From: Ophiosphaerella korrae
Taxonomy: Eukaryota; Ascomycota; Dothideomycetes; Pleosporales; Phaeosphaeriaceae
Assembly (NCBI GenBank): GCA_028456385.1
Contig: JALNQF010000066.1
Span: 124,001 to 188,000, forward strand
Length of the DNA stretch: 64,000 nt
Reading direction: 5' to 3'
The position numbers and the translations under genes are program-made. Below, piece after piece: positions 20,601 to 33,200 of this stretch (within the stretch, counting starts at the first letter, position 1; the number at the start of each line of letters is the position of its first letter). A model generated the notes under the pieces. It did not search any database. It was not told the DNA's origin and saw only the letters and a program-made list of their open reading frames with translations.

Positions 20601-23600
20601 ACTAGATATCTAGAACGCCTACTACTAGATTAGAATTAAGAAAGGTAATAAATAGAAAATAGCGTTTAGAACACAATATAGACTATATAAATACCTAGTT
20701 ATACCCTTTAGCTTAATAAACGCACTAGCAGCCTTCTAGGAAAGAATAAATATAGTACTAAGAGAGTACTTAGATATATTTATATTTATATACTTAGATA
20801 ATATCTTTATATTCTTAGAAATAGAAGAAGAATACGTGTAGTATATATATAAAGTACTAGAAAAACTAGTAGAAAGTAAACTATTCTTTAAAATAAGAAA
20901 ATATAAATTCTATATAAAGGAAATAGACTTCCTTAGATTTATTATTAAACTAGGAAAAATTAAGATTAATCTAGAAAAAATTAGATTAATTAACGAATAG
21001 CTAATACTAAAGAACCTAAAGGAAGTACAATAATTTTATAGCTTAGCTAACTTTTACAAAAAGTTAATAGTAGGATAGTCTAAAGATATAGAACTAATAA
21101 CAAGGCTTATAAAAAAAGATACACTATTTAAATAGATAAAGGAATGCGATAAAGTATTTAAGAAAATTAAAAAGAAGTTTATAGAAAACCTAGTTATTAG
21201 AATATACAACCTAGACCTACTAGTAATAGTAAAAATAGACGTATCTAATTTAGTCTATAGAATAGCACTAATACAAGAAGACTTAAAGACTAAGAAAAAG
21301 TATTTAGTTAAATACTTCTCTAAGAAAATAAAGCTAGTAGAGCTTAACTATCTAATTTACAACAAAGAAATACTAGTAATCTATAAAGTATTTAAATAAT
21401 AGAGAGTATACTTATAAGGAGTAAAATACTAAATAAAAGTCTATATAGACTATAGGAATCTTATAGGATTTATATAAAATAAAGAACTAATATAATAATA
21501 TATAAGATAGTAAGAATTCCTATTAATATTTAATATAGAAATTATATATATAAAAGAGAAAGATAACTAATTTGTAGACGCCTTTAGTAGAAGACTAGAC
21601 TTATAGAAAGAAGTAAGCGCTACTAGTATAGTTCTAGTTAAAAACAAAGAAGGATATTTAGTCCTAAATATACCTAAAATAGCTGCAATACTTAAAAGAA
21701 AGAGTAGCAAGCTAGATAAATAGATTTAAGAAGAAATAAAAAAAGCCTCTAAAGAAATAAAGAAACTTAAGATCTAAGAAAGTCTTGCAAGAGCCTATAG
21801 AAGAACGTATATTCTAGGAAAAATATAAAGAGAATTTATACAATAGTTCTATAAACTACTAGTATATAGATATTAAGGAATTAACAAAATACTAGATAGA
21901 CTACTAAGAGATTACTATATCCTAAGAGTAAGACAACTAGTAATAGAAGTACTACAAGATTATATAGAATACTAAAGAAATAAGTATAGTAAGTATATAC
22001 TATATAAGAAGCTATAACTAGTAGAAGTACTAGAATAACTATAGAGAGTTATTACAATAGATTTTATTACAAAACTACCTAAGTTAAAAAACCTAATATT
22101 AGGAGTTAAGTACAATAGAATCCTAATAATAGTAGATAAACTTATAAAGTACTTATACTTTAGACTATATAAAGAGAAAAGTAGAATAGAAGTTATAGTA
22201 TACTAGGTTCTAGGAACTATAATTAGCTAATATAGACTACTAGATAAGATTATTATAGATAGAGACGTAAAATTTATATTAAAACTATAGAGAACAATAA
22301 TAGTATAATTAGAAATTAAATATATAATGTTAATAGCATACTACCTATAGATAGATAGATAATTAGAACGTATAAATTAGATAGTAGAACAATACTTAAG
22401 ATACTACCTTAATTACAACTAGAATAACTAGGTATAGTTACTACCTATAGCATAGTTAGTATACAACAGCGTAAAGAATAAGATAATAGGAGTATTACTC
22501 TTCTTTATAAACTATAGATTTAACCCTAGTGTATATAGAATACTAAGACTAGAGATATCTTAGTCTCTAAGAGAAGAAAACTTTACTAATAGACTTAAAA
22601 GTATATACAAGTAATTAAGATAGGATGTAGAATTCTTATATAATTAAATAGTAAAGTACTATAATAAAAAATATAAAGAGGGACCCTAATTTAGAAAGAG
22701 AGAAAAAGTATAGTTAGTATAGAAAAATATTAAAAGTAAGAGACTAAGCTTAAAATTAGACTACGTTAAGATAGGACTATATAAAATTAAGAAAGAAGTT
22801 ACGCTAGTTATATTTAAACTAAAGCTACTAAACAAAATAAGGATATACTTAACCTTCTACGTAGTACTACTTAAGATAGTACTATAAAACGTAGAACTAC
22901 TAGTGTATAAAGTAGACACGTATAGAGAATAAGAAGAATAGGAAGTTAAAGAAATCCTAGTATACTAGTTCTATAATAGTAGGAACTACTATCTAGTAAA
23001 ATAGATAAGTATAGATAAAAAAGGACAACTATAAGAAGAAATATAGGAACTAGAGGATAATCTTAACTACTCTAAGAAACTAGAAGACTTCTAAAGTTAA
23101 AACCCTCTAGAACGCTTAGCGGCGAACTAAGAGAACTAATATTACTATTACTAGATAGAGAGGTAATAGGAGCGCCTAACGTAGGACCTACTATAGTAAT
23201 ACTAAATACCTTATCTAAGTCTAGCTTAGCTTCTAGAGCTATAGACTATATAGCTAATTTCTTATTATTTAGCGCCTTTATCTTATAAAGACAAGAGAGA
23301 CAAGCTTAATTCTCTACTAGCTTACTCTACGCAAGCTCTTAGATCTACTTACGCTTAGCTTTAGCTTCTATAATTTAAGATAGTAATTTCTCTTAAGCTT
23401 AGTTAATAGCTCTCTCTATTATTATTAAGCCTAGATATAAGAATAAGTATAATAAATATACACTCTACAAGAAAGACACTAGATACGTTATAAGAACTAT
23501 AAACGTTTATATAGATATATACCTCGTAAGCTCTACTATTATTTATAGAAACTATATAAGGAGAGCACTTAGGATTTAACTTAGAGGAAGTATAATAAGA

Positions 23601-23774
23601 ATAAGGAAATATTTTAACACTATTACGTAATACGTAATTAGTAAGAAGATATTAACAACGTATAGAAGAGGTAACTATAGAGAGTAATAAAGAACTAGAA
23701 ATTAACGAAGAAAGTAGGTTAATAACTTTAGCTCTAGGATAGATAAACAAGGACTTACTTAGAGGAAGAGATAG
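17610..23774 (+). pseudogene. gag-pol of element A, RIP-inactivated, with chromodomain
   Basis: Domain order can be read through many TAG/TAA stops. Gag lies at about 17700-18800 with two CCHC zinc knuckles at 18574-18615 and 18644-18684, the Cys codons turned to Tyr. The protease motif lies at about 19880-19910 (NSRA where DSGA is expected). Reverse transcriptase spans about 20440-20950 with RPYIDFRKTNA and YLDN (20791-20802) in place of YLDD. RNase H lies at about 21200-21500 (LNYLIYNKEILVIYK). Integrase spans about 21850-22750 (TIDFITKLPK, VDKLIKY). A chromodomain lies at about 22920-23095 (EVKEILVY, YYLVK, ELEDNLNYSKKLEDF). Order RT-RNaseH-IN-chromodomain places it in the chromovirus branch of Ty3/Gypsy (Metaviridae). 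No open frame survives. Confidence 0.92.
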
Positions 23775-24203
23775 TGTTATAATAGTAACAAGAGAAATAT
23801 AGATAGAACTAATTAGCCTTATAACTAAAGGATTAAGTTTTTATAAATACAAAGAATACAAACTTAATTAAGAAACTATATATAATTAGGACACCTAGGG
23901 TAATCTATAATCTATAGACTCTTAGCGTTAATAGATTATAGATTAAGGTAATCTACAATCTATTATTCTTAGTAGTAATAGATTAATAGATTAGGACAAG
24001 TATATAGTTAGTAGCAACGCGCACTATTAAGATAGTATTAGTAATTTAATTATTAACTACGAGTAATAGTACAAGATAGTTGTAAAATATCTTCTACTAT
24101 TTATAGCCTATTATAGATTATAACACGAGCTTTTACTATTACCTTATAATCTACTAATACCTATTTAAGCTATTAGGAAGTCGACCCTAGTAAGCTATTA
24201 ACA
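23775..24203 (+). repeat. 3' LTR of element A
   Basis: 429 bp, partner of 17179-17609. It begins TGTTATAATAG and ends GCTATTAACA, followed at once by the CTAAG duplication. Confidence 0.95.
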
Positions 24204-24208
24204 CTAAG

Positions 24209-27200
24209 CTTAATTTTAAAGCTATAGTAGAGGCTACTCTTATTATATTAGGCGTTCCTATTACCTCTCTATCTAGTAGTATTAATATTAATTTTCTTAG
24301 TTTACTATAAGGCGCTCTAGAAAGTTTTAATTTTAGAACTCTTTTAGTTTCTTAAAGTAATTAAAGTTATCTTCTAGTTCTTATATATCTTCTTATATTT
24401 ACCCTTTCTTATCTATACTTATCTATTTTACTAAGTAGTAGTTCCTACTATTATAGAACTAGTATTATAAGATTTTCTTAACTTCTTATTTCTCTTATTC
24501 TCTATATATATCTACTTTATATACTAGTAGTTCTACGTTTTATAGTACTATCTCTAGTAGCGCTATATAGAAGGTTAGGTATATCCTTATCTTATTTAGT
24601 AGCTTTAGTTTAAATATAACTAGCGTAACTTCTTTCTTAATTTTATATAGTCCTATTTTAATATAATCTAGTTTTAAACTTAGTTATTTACTCTTAATAT
24701 TTTTTCGTACTAACTATACTTTTTCTTTCTTTCTAAATTAGAGTCCTTTTTAGTATTTCTTATTATAATATTTTACTATTTAATTATATAGGGATTCTAC
24801 GTCCTATTATAACTAATTATATATCTCTTTAAGTCTATTTGTAAGATTTTCTCTTCTTAAAGACTAGGATTCCTTAGATCTTAGTATTTAATATATACTA
24901 GAGTTAAATCTATAGTTTATAAAGAAAAGTAATACTCTTATTACTATATTCTTTATGCTATTATATACTAACTATACTATAAGTAGTAGCTATACCTAGT
25001 TATTCTAGTTATAGTTAAAGTAATATCTTAAGTACTATTCTACTATCTAGTTTATACGTTCTAATTATCTATCTATCTATAAGTAGTATACTATTAACAT
25101 TATATAATTAATTCCTATTTATACTATTATTATTTTCTATAGCTTTAATATAAATCTTACGTCTCTATCTATAATAATCTTATCTAGAAGTCTATATTAA
25201 CTAATTATAGTTTCTAGAACCTAATATATAGTAACTTTTATCCTACTTTTCTCTTTATATAGTCTAAAGTATAAGTACTTTATAAGTTTATCTACTATTA
25301 TTAGAATTCTATTATACTTAACTCTTAATATTAGATTTTTTAACTTAAGTAACTTTATAATAAAGTCTATTATAATAACTCTTTATAGTTATTCTAGTAT
25401 TTTAACTAGTTATAATATCCTATATAGTACGTGTTTACTATACTTATTTCTATAATATTCTATATAGTCTTATAGTACTTCTATTACTAGTTATCTTACT
25501 TTTAAGATATTATAGTTTTATAGTAATCTATTTAGAGTTTTATTAATTCTTTAGTATTTATATACTAGTAATTTATAGAATTATTATATAAATTCTCTTT
25601 AAATCTTTCTTAAGATATATATCCTTCTATAGGCTTATATAAATCCTTCTTAGATCTCTAGTTTTTCTATTTCTTTAGGGGCTTCTTACGTTATTCTCTA
25701 AATCTATTTATTTAGCTCGCTACTTGTTCTTTTAAGTATAGTAGCTATTTTAGATATATTTAGGACTAAGTATCCTTCTTTATTTTTTACTAGAACTATA
25801 CTAGTAGTATTTACTTCTTCTTATAAATCTAGTCTTCTACTTAGAGTATCTACTAACTAGTTATCTTTTCCTTTTATATATATAATTTCTAAGTTAAATA
25901 TTAATAGAAATTCCTACTATCTTATATAGTATTATAATAAGTCCTTATTTATTATAAATTCTATAAGATTCTTATAGTCTATATAGACTTTAGTTTAGTA
26001 TTTTACTCTTTATAAGTATACTCTTTATTACTTAAATACTTTATAAATTACTAGTATTTCCTTGTTATAGATTAAGTAGTTAAGCTCTACTAGTTTTATT
26101 TTCTTAAAGAAGTATTTAACTAAATATTCTTTTCTAGTCTTTAGGTCTTCCTATATTAGTGCTATTCTATAGACTAAGTTAGATATATCTATTTTTACTA
26201 TTACTAGTAGGTCTAGGTTATATATTTTAATAACTAGGTTTTATATAAACTTCTTCTTAATTTTATTAAATACTTTATTATATTCTTTTATCTATTTAAA
26301 TAGTATATCTTTCTTTATAAGTCTTATTATAGGTTCTATATCTTTAGACTATCTTACTATTAACTTCTTATAGAAGTTCGCTAACTTATAAAATTATTAT
26401 ACTTCTTTTAGGTTCTTTAGTATTAGCTATTTATTAATTAACTTAATCTTTTCTAGGTTAATCTTAATTTTTCCTAGTTTAATAATAAATCTAAGGACAT
26501 CTATTTCTTTTATATAGAATTTATATTTTCTTATTTTAAGAAATAGTTTATTTTCTACTAGCCTTTCTAGTACTTTGTGTACGTATTATATATATTCTTC
26601 TTCTATTTCTAAGAATATAAAGATATTATCTAGGTATATAAATATAAATACATCTAAGTACTCTCTTAGTACTATATTAATTCTTTCTTAAAATACTACT
26701 AGTGCGTTTATTAATCTAAAAAGTATAACTAAGTATTTATATAGTCTATATTACGTTCTAAATACTATTTTCTATTTATTACCTTCTTTAATTCTAATTT
26801 AGTAGTAGGTGTTTTAGATGTCTAGTTTTATAAAGATTTTTACTTTTCTTAGCTTATCTTATATTTTATCTATTTATAGTAAGAGATATTAGTTCTTATT
26901 TATAATTATATTAGTTTTTCTAAAATCTATATAGGGTCTTTTATTATTTATCCCTTTTTTATCTATAAATATAAGTCTATATACTACTAAGGATTTAGAT
27001 TCTTATATCTATTCTTTCTTTATTGTATTTCTAATAAATACCTATTTAATTTTAGATTCTTCTTCTATTTTTTTATAAACTAGGCTCTAACCTACGTTTT
27101 TACCTTCTTCTAGGTCTATTATTAAGTTCTATAGTTAATATTCTAGAAGGTAGTCTTTAGGTTCTATAAGCTATTTCTCCTATTTCTTATATTCTTTAGG

Positions 27201-29755
27201 GAATTTTCCCTTATAGGTGCTTATATTAGCTTTTAATATACCTATTTTATAGTAGTTAATTTTTCTTATTCTCTAATTACTATATAGATTAGTTATCTAT
27301 AACTATAGTATACCTAATATTATATCTTGTTTGTTATTAATTGTTATTATATCTATAACTATATTCTTAATTATTATCTCTTTTAGTTCTAATATAGAGA
27401 GAACTATCTTAAACCTAATAGGTTCCTAGAATAGTTTTCTTTTAATTATACTTAGCTATTAAAGGTATTTCTTTATTATATAACGTATTCCTTATATTTC
27501 TATAAACTTCTTAGATATAAAGTTCTTTATAGCTCTACTATTAATTATTAATTATACTTTCTTTTCTTAGTACGTACCTATTTTTATAATATATAAGCCT
27601 CTTATACCTTTTAGCTATTCTTACTTAAGTAATTTTGTAAATTATCTATCTTTTTAAGGCTATAGCCTTATTTTAAGCTTATATTCCTTATGTTTTAGAT
27701 ATTTATTATATATATATTTGTACTATAGTCTTCCTTAGACGTATTTCTTAGATAGTTTTAGTCTTAGTCTTACTACTAAGTATCTTTTTTCTAGTATTAT
27801 TTCTTATCCTTAGATATCTTTTACTAGAATTACTCTTATATAATTATAGCTTCTTCTTTATATTAGCTCTATATAGTTATTTACTTTTAGATTCCTATAT
27901 ATAATATAATTCTTATCTAGGTATAATAGCTATAATACTTTAAAGTATACTAGATATTTTAGGTCTATTATTTTGTTATCTCCTTCTTAGTATTTATCTT
28001 TTCTAGGTATATCTATAGTTAAGATATAGTATACTACTAGTACTCTTAGTATATAGGCTTTGTTAATCTATCGCGTTTTTCTTATAAAGAACTACTATTC
28101 TCTTTATATAGGTATTCTTTCTACTATAACTATATATTACTTTATTTATTTTTAGAATAGTATAAACTTTATTTCTTTAAAGTTATATTCTTTCTAGTCT
28201 TTATACGCTTCCTCTATACTTATAACTAGTAAGTATTTCTAAATAAACTTCTATTATTTATTTTATTCTTCTATATCTATTATTATATAGCTATTATAGC
28301 TATATATATCTAGCTAGGCGTATTCTATACCTTTTATACTAACCTATTTTTTACTTTCTTATAGTCCTTTAGAGGAAGCTATAGTAGTCTCTTTATTTAG
28401 TACTAGTTCTTTAGCCTAGATTAATAGAATCTAAAGTTTCTCCTATTTTAAGTCTTTTGTTAGTAGGTCTATTACGTGTACTATTTTTTCTAGCTACGCT
28501 TTTGTTTTTTCTTTTATTACTACTACTCTATTCTTTTATAGGAACTATTTTACTCTCTACTTACTAGAAAGATATATATAGTAGTTATCTTTATTATAAA
28601 AGGTCTAATAGAGTATTACGTATTATAATTCTTTACTTCTAGCTACCTTCTCCTAAGGTTTAGCCTTTACTTTTAGTACTTCCTTCTTATTTTTAGTTAT
28701 CTTTAACTAGGCTTCTTTATCTTTCTTATAGTTTTTACTTCTATAGTCTTTTATAAAGTATCTTAGTTTTCTATATTTATAATATACTATATCCTTTTTC
28801 TTTTATAATTAGTAATCTTTTACGTAGTAGCCTTTTTTACTATAGTTAAAGTACGTAAAGTCTTTATTTTTCTTCTTTTTTCTATCCTTATTAGTATTAA
28901 AGATTATTAGGTCTCTAACGTCTTAGTTTCTAGGTTAGCTTCTATACTTGTTCTTCTTCTATTCTTAAAGATTATTATCTATTTATATTACTTATTACTT
29001 TAGAGCTTCTAGTATCCTAGGTTTTTCTATATAAATTATTTTATATTAAATTTTTATATTTAGCCCTTATTTATATTATACTATTAGGGCTAATTTATTC
29101 TATTCTATATTTTGTAATAGTTATTTAAACTATAATATATATTTAGAAATACTCTTGTTTTATATAAACCTTTTAAGTCTTTCTTTAGCTTATTAGGTAA
29201 TATCTATATTCTTAAATACTACTTTTATTAATTTAGTAAAGTATTTATAACTTCTAAAGATAGCTCTAGTTTTATTCTTTTATATTATTAGAGCGTATAT
29301 TGTGTAGTCTATCTAGTAAGGTTTAAACTATCTTATTGTATCTTCTTTAAGGTATATTCTAATATATATTACCTTCTTCTCTTCTATATTAAAGTATAGT
29401 ACTTATATATCTATCTAGAGTTATACTAATACTATAAAAGGTCTTAGTTTTTCTCTTGTTTTATTAAATTTCTTAAGAATAAGTATCTTAAGTAGTTTCT
29501 TTATTTTACTTATCTCTAGTCTTTAAGTAATTAGTTCTATCTAGTTTTAGCTTTTTATAATAGCTTTAATTTATACTTTATTCTACGTTTCTAAAGCGTT
29601 AATTACTATCTTTATATCTTTTTTTTCTAAGATTAGGTTATTTATATATTCTCTAATTACTTTCTATACTATATTATCTAATTTATAACTACTTAGTAGT
29701 ACCTTAGCTACTTATTTAGTTAAACTTTCTACTATTATATTAGCTAGACTATACG
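24209..29755 (-). pseudogene. gag-pol of element C, RIP-inactivated
   Basis: Minus-strand Gypsy body, homologous to element A in inverted orientation. Chromodomain lies at about 24310-24480, integrase about 24650-25650, RNase H about 25850-26130. Reverse transcriptase spans about 26450-27020 with YLDN encoded at 26625-26636. The protease motif lies at about 27525-27560 and the gag zinc knuckles at about 28740-28870. Gag runs to about 29740. The coding sequence is interrupted just before the leader by element B, whose insertion duplicated ATACG (29751-29755). Numerous stops in all frames. Confidence 0.88.
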
Positions 29756-30212
29756 TGTAATAGGCTACCTGCGTTAACTACTAGTAGCTATTAGGGTGTT
29801 AGTAGATTAAGAGTTAATAGTAAAGTTTGTATAGGTAATCTATAATAACTAATATTAATAGAAGATGTTTTGTAATTATCTTGTATTAGCGTTCTATAGT
29901 TAAAGGATTAAATTACTAATACTATCCTAATAATGCGTATCGCTACTAACTATATAGTAATAATATCTTAGCGGCTTTATTACTTTGTGTTTACTAAGAT
30001 CGCGAATTTACAAATTTGTTATATAATAGCTTCGCAACTTTGTATTTACTAAGATTGCAAATTTATAAATTTATTACGTATCTATATTATAGTTAGCTTC
30101 TTAGTTAAACTTATTATCTTATAAGTTATTACCCTACTTATCCTATACTTTGTTAGTAGCTAAGCGTAGACTAATTAGTTCTATTTTAGTTTCCCTTGTT
30201 ACTACTATAATA
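29756..30212 (-). repeat. 3' LTR of element B (LTR subfamily B)
   Basis: 457 bp, TGTAATAGGC...ACTACTATAATA. It differs from subfamilies A and C over much of its length, for example TTTACTAAGATCGCGAATTT, but shares the core TTAAATTACTAATACTATCC, so the three are subfamilies of one lineage. Confidence 0.95.
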
Positions 30213-33200
30213 CTATTCCCTCTTCTACGTAGTCTCTTATTTCTCTATACTAGTACTAAGGTTATTAATCTTATATCTTTATTAATCTTTAGTTCTTTAT
30301 TACTCTCTATACTATCTTAGTCTTAGCGTAATAAACTTCTTCTTATAGCTTATATTATTTACAATAAGGTTAAGATATTCTCTTGTTATTATTATACTAA
30401 ATTAGGTCTTTTCTACTTTATATCTTTAAATAATAGTAAGTACTATAATAAATATATCCTTACTAATATTTAGTATAAATACATTTCTTCTAAAGTTTTA
30501 CTTATAGAGTATAAGTATTTAATTTCTATATAGTCTCTTTCTACTAAGTTGTATAGGGCGAGCTATTAATAGGGCTTAAGCGTAATTATTGTTATAGCTT
30601 ACTATAGCTAAGGCTAAGCGCAAGTTAACTTTTTATAAGCTAGTAGAGCTTTATTCCTATATTAAGCGTCTTTGTAAGATAAAGGCTTATAATAACACTA
30701 AGTTGTCTAAATAGTCTTGTACCTTAGAGGCTAAATTAGATTTAGACGATATAGTAGAGGCTACTCTAGCTCCTATTGTATTAGGCGTTCCTATTACCTC
30801 TTTATCTAGTAGTAGTATTATTAGTTTTCTTAACTCGCTGCAAAGTATTCTAGGGAGTTTTAACTTTAGAACTCTTCTAGTTTTTTAAGGTAATTAAAGT
30901 TGTTCTTTAGTTTCTATATTTCTTCCTATAGTTGTCTTTTTTCGTTTATTCTTATCTATTTTACTAAGTAGTAGTTCCTACTATTATAGAACTAGTATAC
31001 TAGGATTTCTTTAACTTCTTATTCTTCTTGTTCTTTGTACGTATCTACTTTGTATACTAGTAGTTTTACGTTTTATAGTACTGTCTCGAGTAGTACTACG
31101 TAGAAGGTTAAGTATATCCTTATTTTGTTTAGTAGCTTTAATTTAAATATAACTAGCGTAACTTCTTTCTTAATTTTATATAGTCTTATCTTAACGTAGT
31201 CTAGTTTTAAACTTAGTCTCTTGCTCTTAATATTTTTTTATACTAACTATACCTTTTCTCTCTTTTTAAATTAGGGTCTCTCTTTATATTTCTTGTTATA
31301 ATACTTTGTTATTTAATTATATAGGAATTCTACATCCTGTCTTAATTAATTATGTATATTTTTAAGTCTATTAGCAAAGTTTTCTCCTTTTAGAGACTAA
31401 GATATCTCTAGTCTTAGTATTCTATATATACTAGAGTTAAATCTATAGTTTATAAAGAAAAGTAATACTCCTATTATTACGTTCTTTGCGCTGTTATATG
31501 CTAACTATACTATAGGTAGTAACTATACCTAATTATTCTAGTTGTAATTAAGGTAGTATCTTAGGTATTATTCTACTATCTAGTTTATTCTTTCTAATTA
31601 CCTATCTATTTATAGATAGTATACAGTAGATATTATGTGTTTAATTCCTAATTGTACTATTATCGTTCCCTATAGTTTTAATATAAATCTTACATCTCTA
31701 TCTATAATAATCTTGTCTAGTAGTCTATATTAACTAATTATAGTTCCTAGAACCTAGTATATAGTAGTTTCTATTCTACTTTTTTCTCTATATAGTTTAA
31801 AGTATAAGTACTTTATAAGCTTATCTACTATTATTAAAATTCTATTGTACTTAACTCTTAATATTAGGTCTTTTAACTTAAGTAGCTTCGTAATAAAGTC
31901 TATTGTAATAACTCCCTATAGTTATTCTAGTACTTCTACTAGTTATAGCTTCCTATATAGTGCGTATCTACTATACTTATTCTTCTAGTATTCTATACAA
32001 TCTTATAGTACTTCTATTACTAGTTATCTTACTTTTAGAATATAATAATCTCGTAGTAGTCTATCTAATATTTTTTTAATACCTTAGTAACTATATACTA
32101 GTAATTTGTAAAATTATTATATAAATTCTCTTTAGTTTTTCTTTAGAATATATATTCTTCTATAGGCTTATACTAATCCTTCTTAGATTTCTAGTTTCTT
32201 TATTTCTTTAGATGCTTCTCGCATTATTTTCTAAATCTATTCGTTTAGCTTGCTATCTATTCTTTTAAGTGTTATAGCTATTTTAGGTGTATTTAAGACT
32301 AAATATCCTTCTTCGTTCTTAACTAGAACTATACTAGTAGCGCTTACTTCTTTTTATAAGTCTAGTCTTCTACTAAAGGTATCTATAAATTAGTTATCTT
32401 TCTCTTTTATATATATAATTTCTATATTAAATATTAATAAGAATTCCTACAATCTTGTATATTATTATATTAGTTCTTTATTTAGTATAAATCTTATAAG
32501 ATTCCTATAGTCTATATAGACCTTTGTTTAGTATTTTACTTCTTATAGGTATACTCTCTATTACTTAAATACTTTATAGATTACTAGTATTTCTTTGTTA
32601 TAGATTAAGTAGTTAAGTTCTACTGTTTTTATCTTCTTAGAGAAGTATTTAACTAAGTATTCTTTCTTAGTTTTTAGGTCTTCTTGTATTAGTGCTATTC
32701 TATAGACTAAGTTAGATACGTCTGTTTTTACTATTACTAGTAGGTCTAGGTTATATATTCTAATAACTAGGTTTTCTATAAACTTCTTTTTAATTTTATT
32801 AAATACTTTATTATATTCTCTTATCTATTTAAATAGTGTATCTTTTTTTATAAGCCTCGTTATTAGTTCTATATCTTTAGACTATCCTACTATTAACTTT
32901 CTATAAAAGTTAGCTAGGCTATAAAATTATTGTACTTCCTTTAGGTTCTTTGGTATTAGCTATTTGTTAATTAATCTAATTTTTTCTAGATTAATCTTGA
33001 TTTTTCCTAGTTTAATAATAAATCTAAGAAAGTCTATTTCTTTTATATAGAATTTATATTTTCTTATTTTAAGAAATAGTTTACTTTCTACTAGTTTTTC
33101 TAGCACTTTGTACACGTACTATATATATTCTTCTTCTATTTCTAAGAATATAAAGATATTATCTAGGTATATAAATATAAATATATCTAAGTATTCTCTT

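Larger units (their letters stand above)
17179..24203 (+). mobile_element. Element A: complete but RIP-dead Ty3/Gypsy chromovirus
   Basis: Structurally complete 7,025-bp element with LTRs 17179-17609 and 23775-24203, starting TGTTA and ending TAACA, flanked by the target duplication CTAAG (17174-17178 and 24204-24208). A polypurine tract AGAGGAAGAGATAG abuts the right LTR, fixing plus orientation. It sits in the 3' end of element C in the opposite orientation. The LTRs remain very similar, differing mostly at C/T and G/A sites, and the right LTR still has CA/TG sites lost in the left. Confidence 0.95.
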
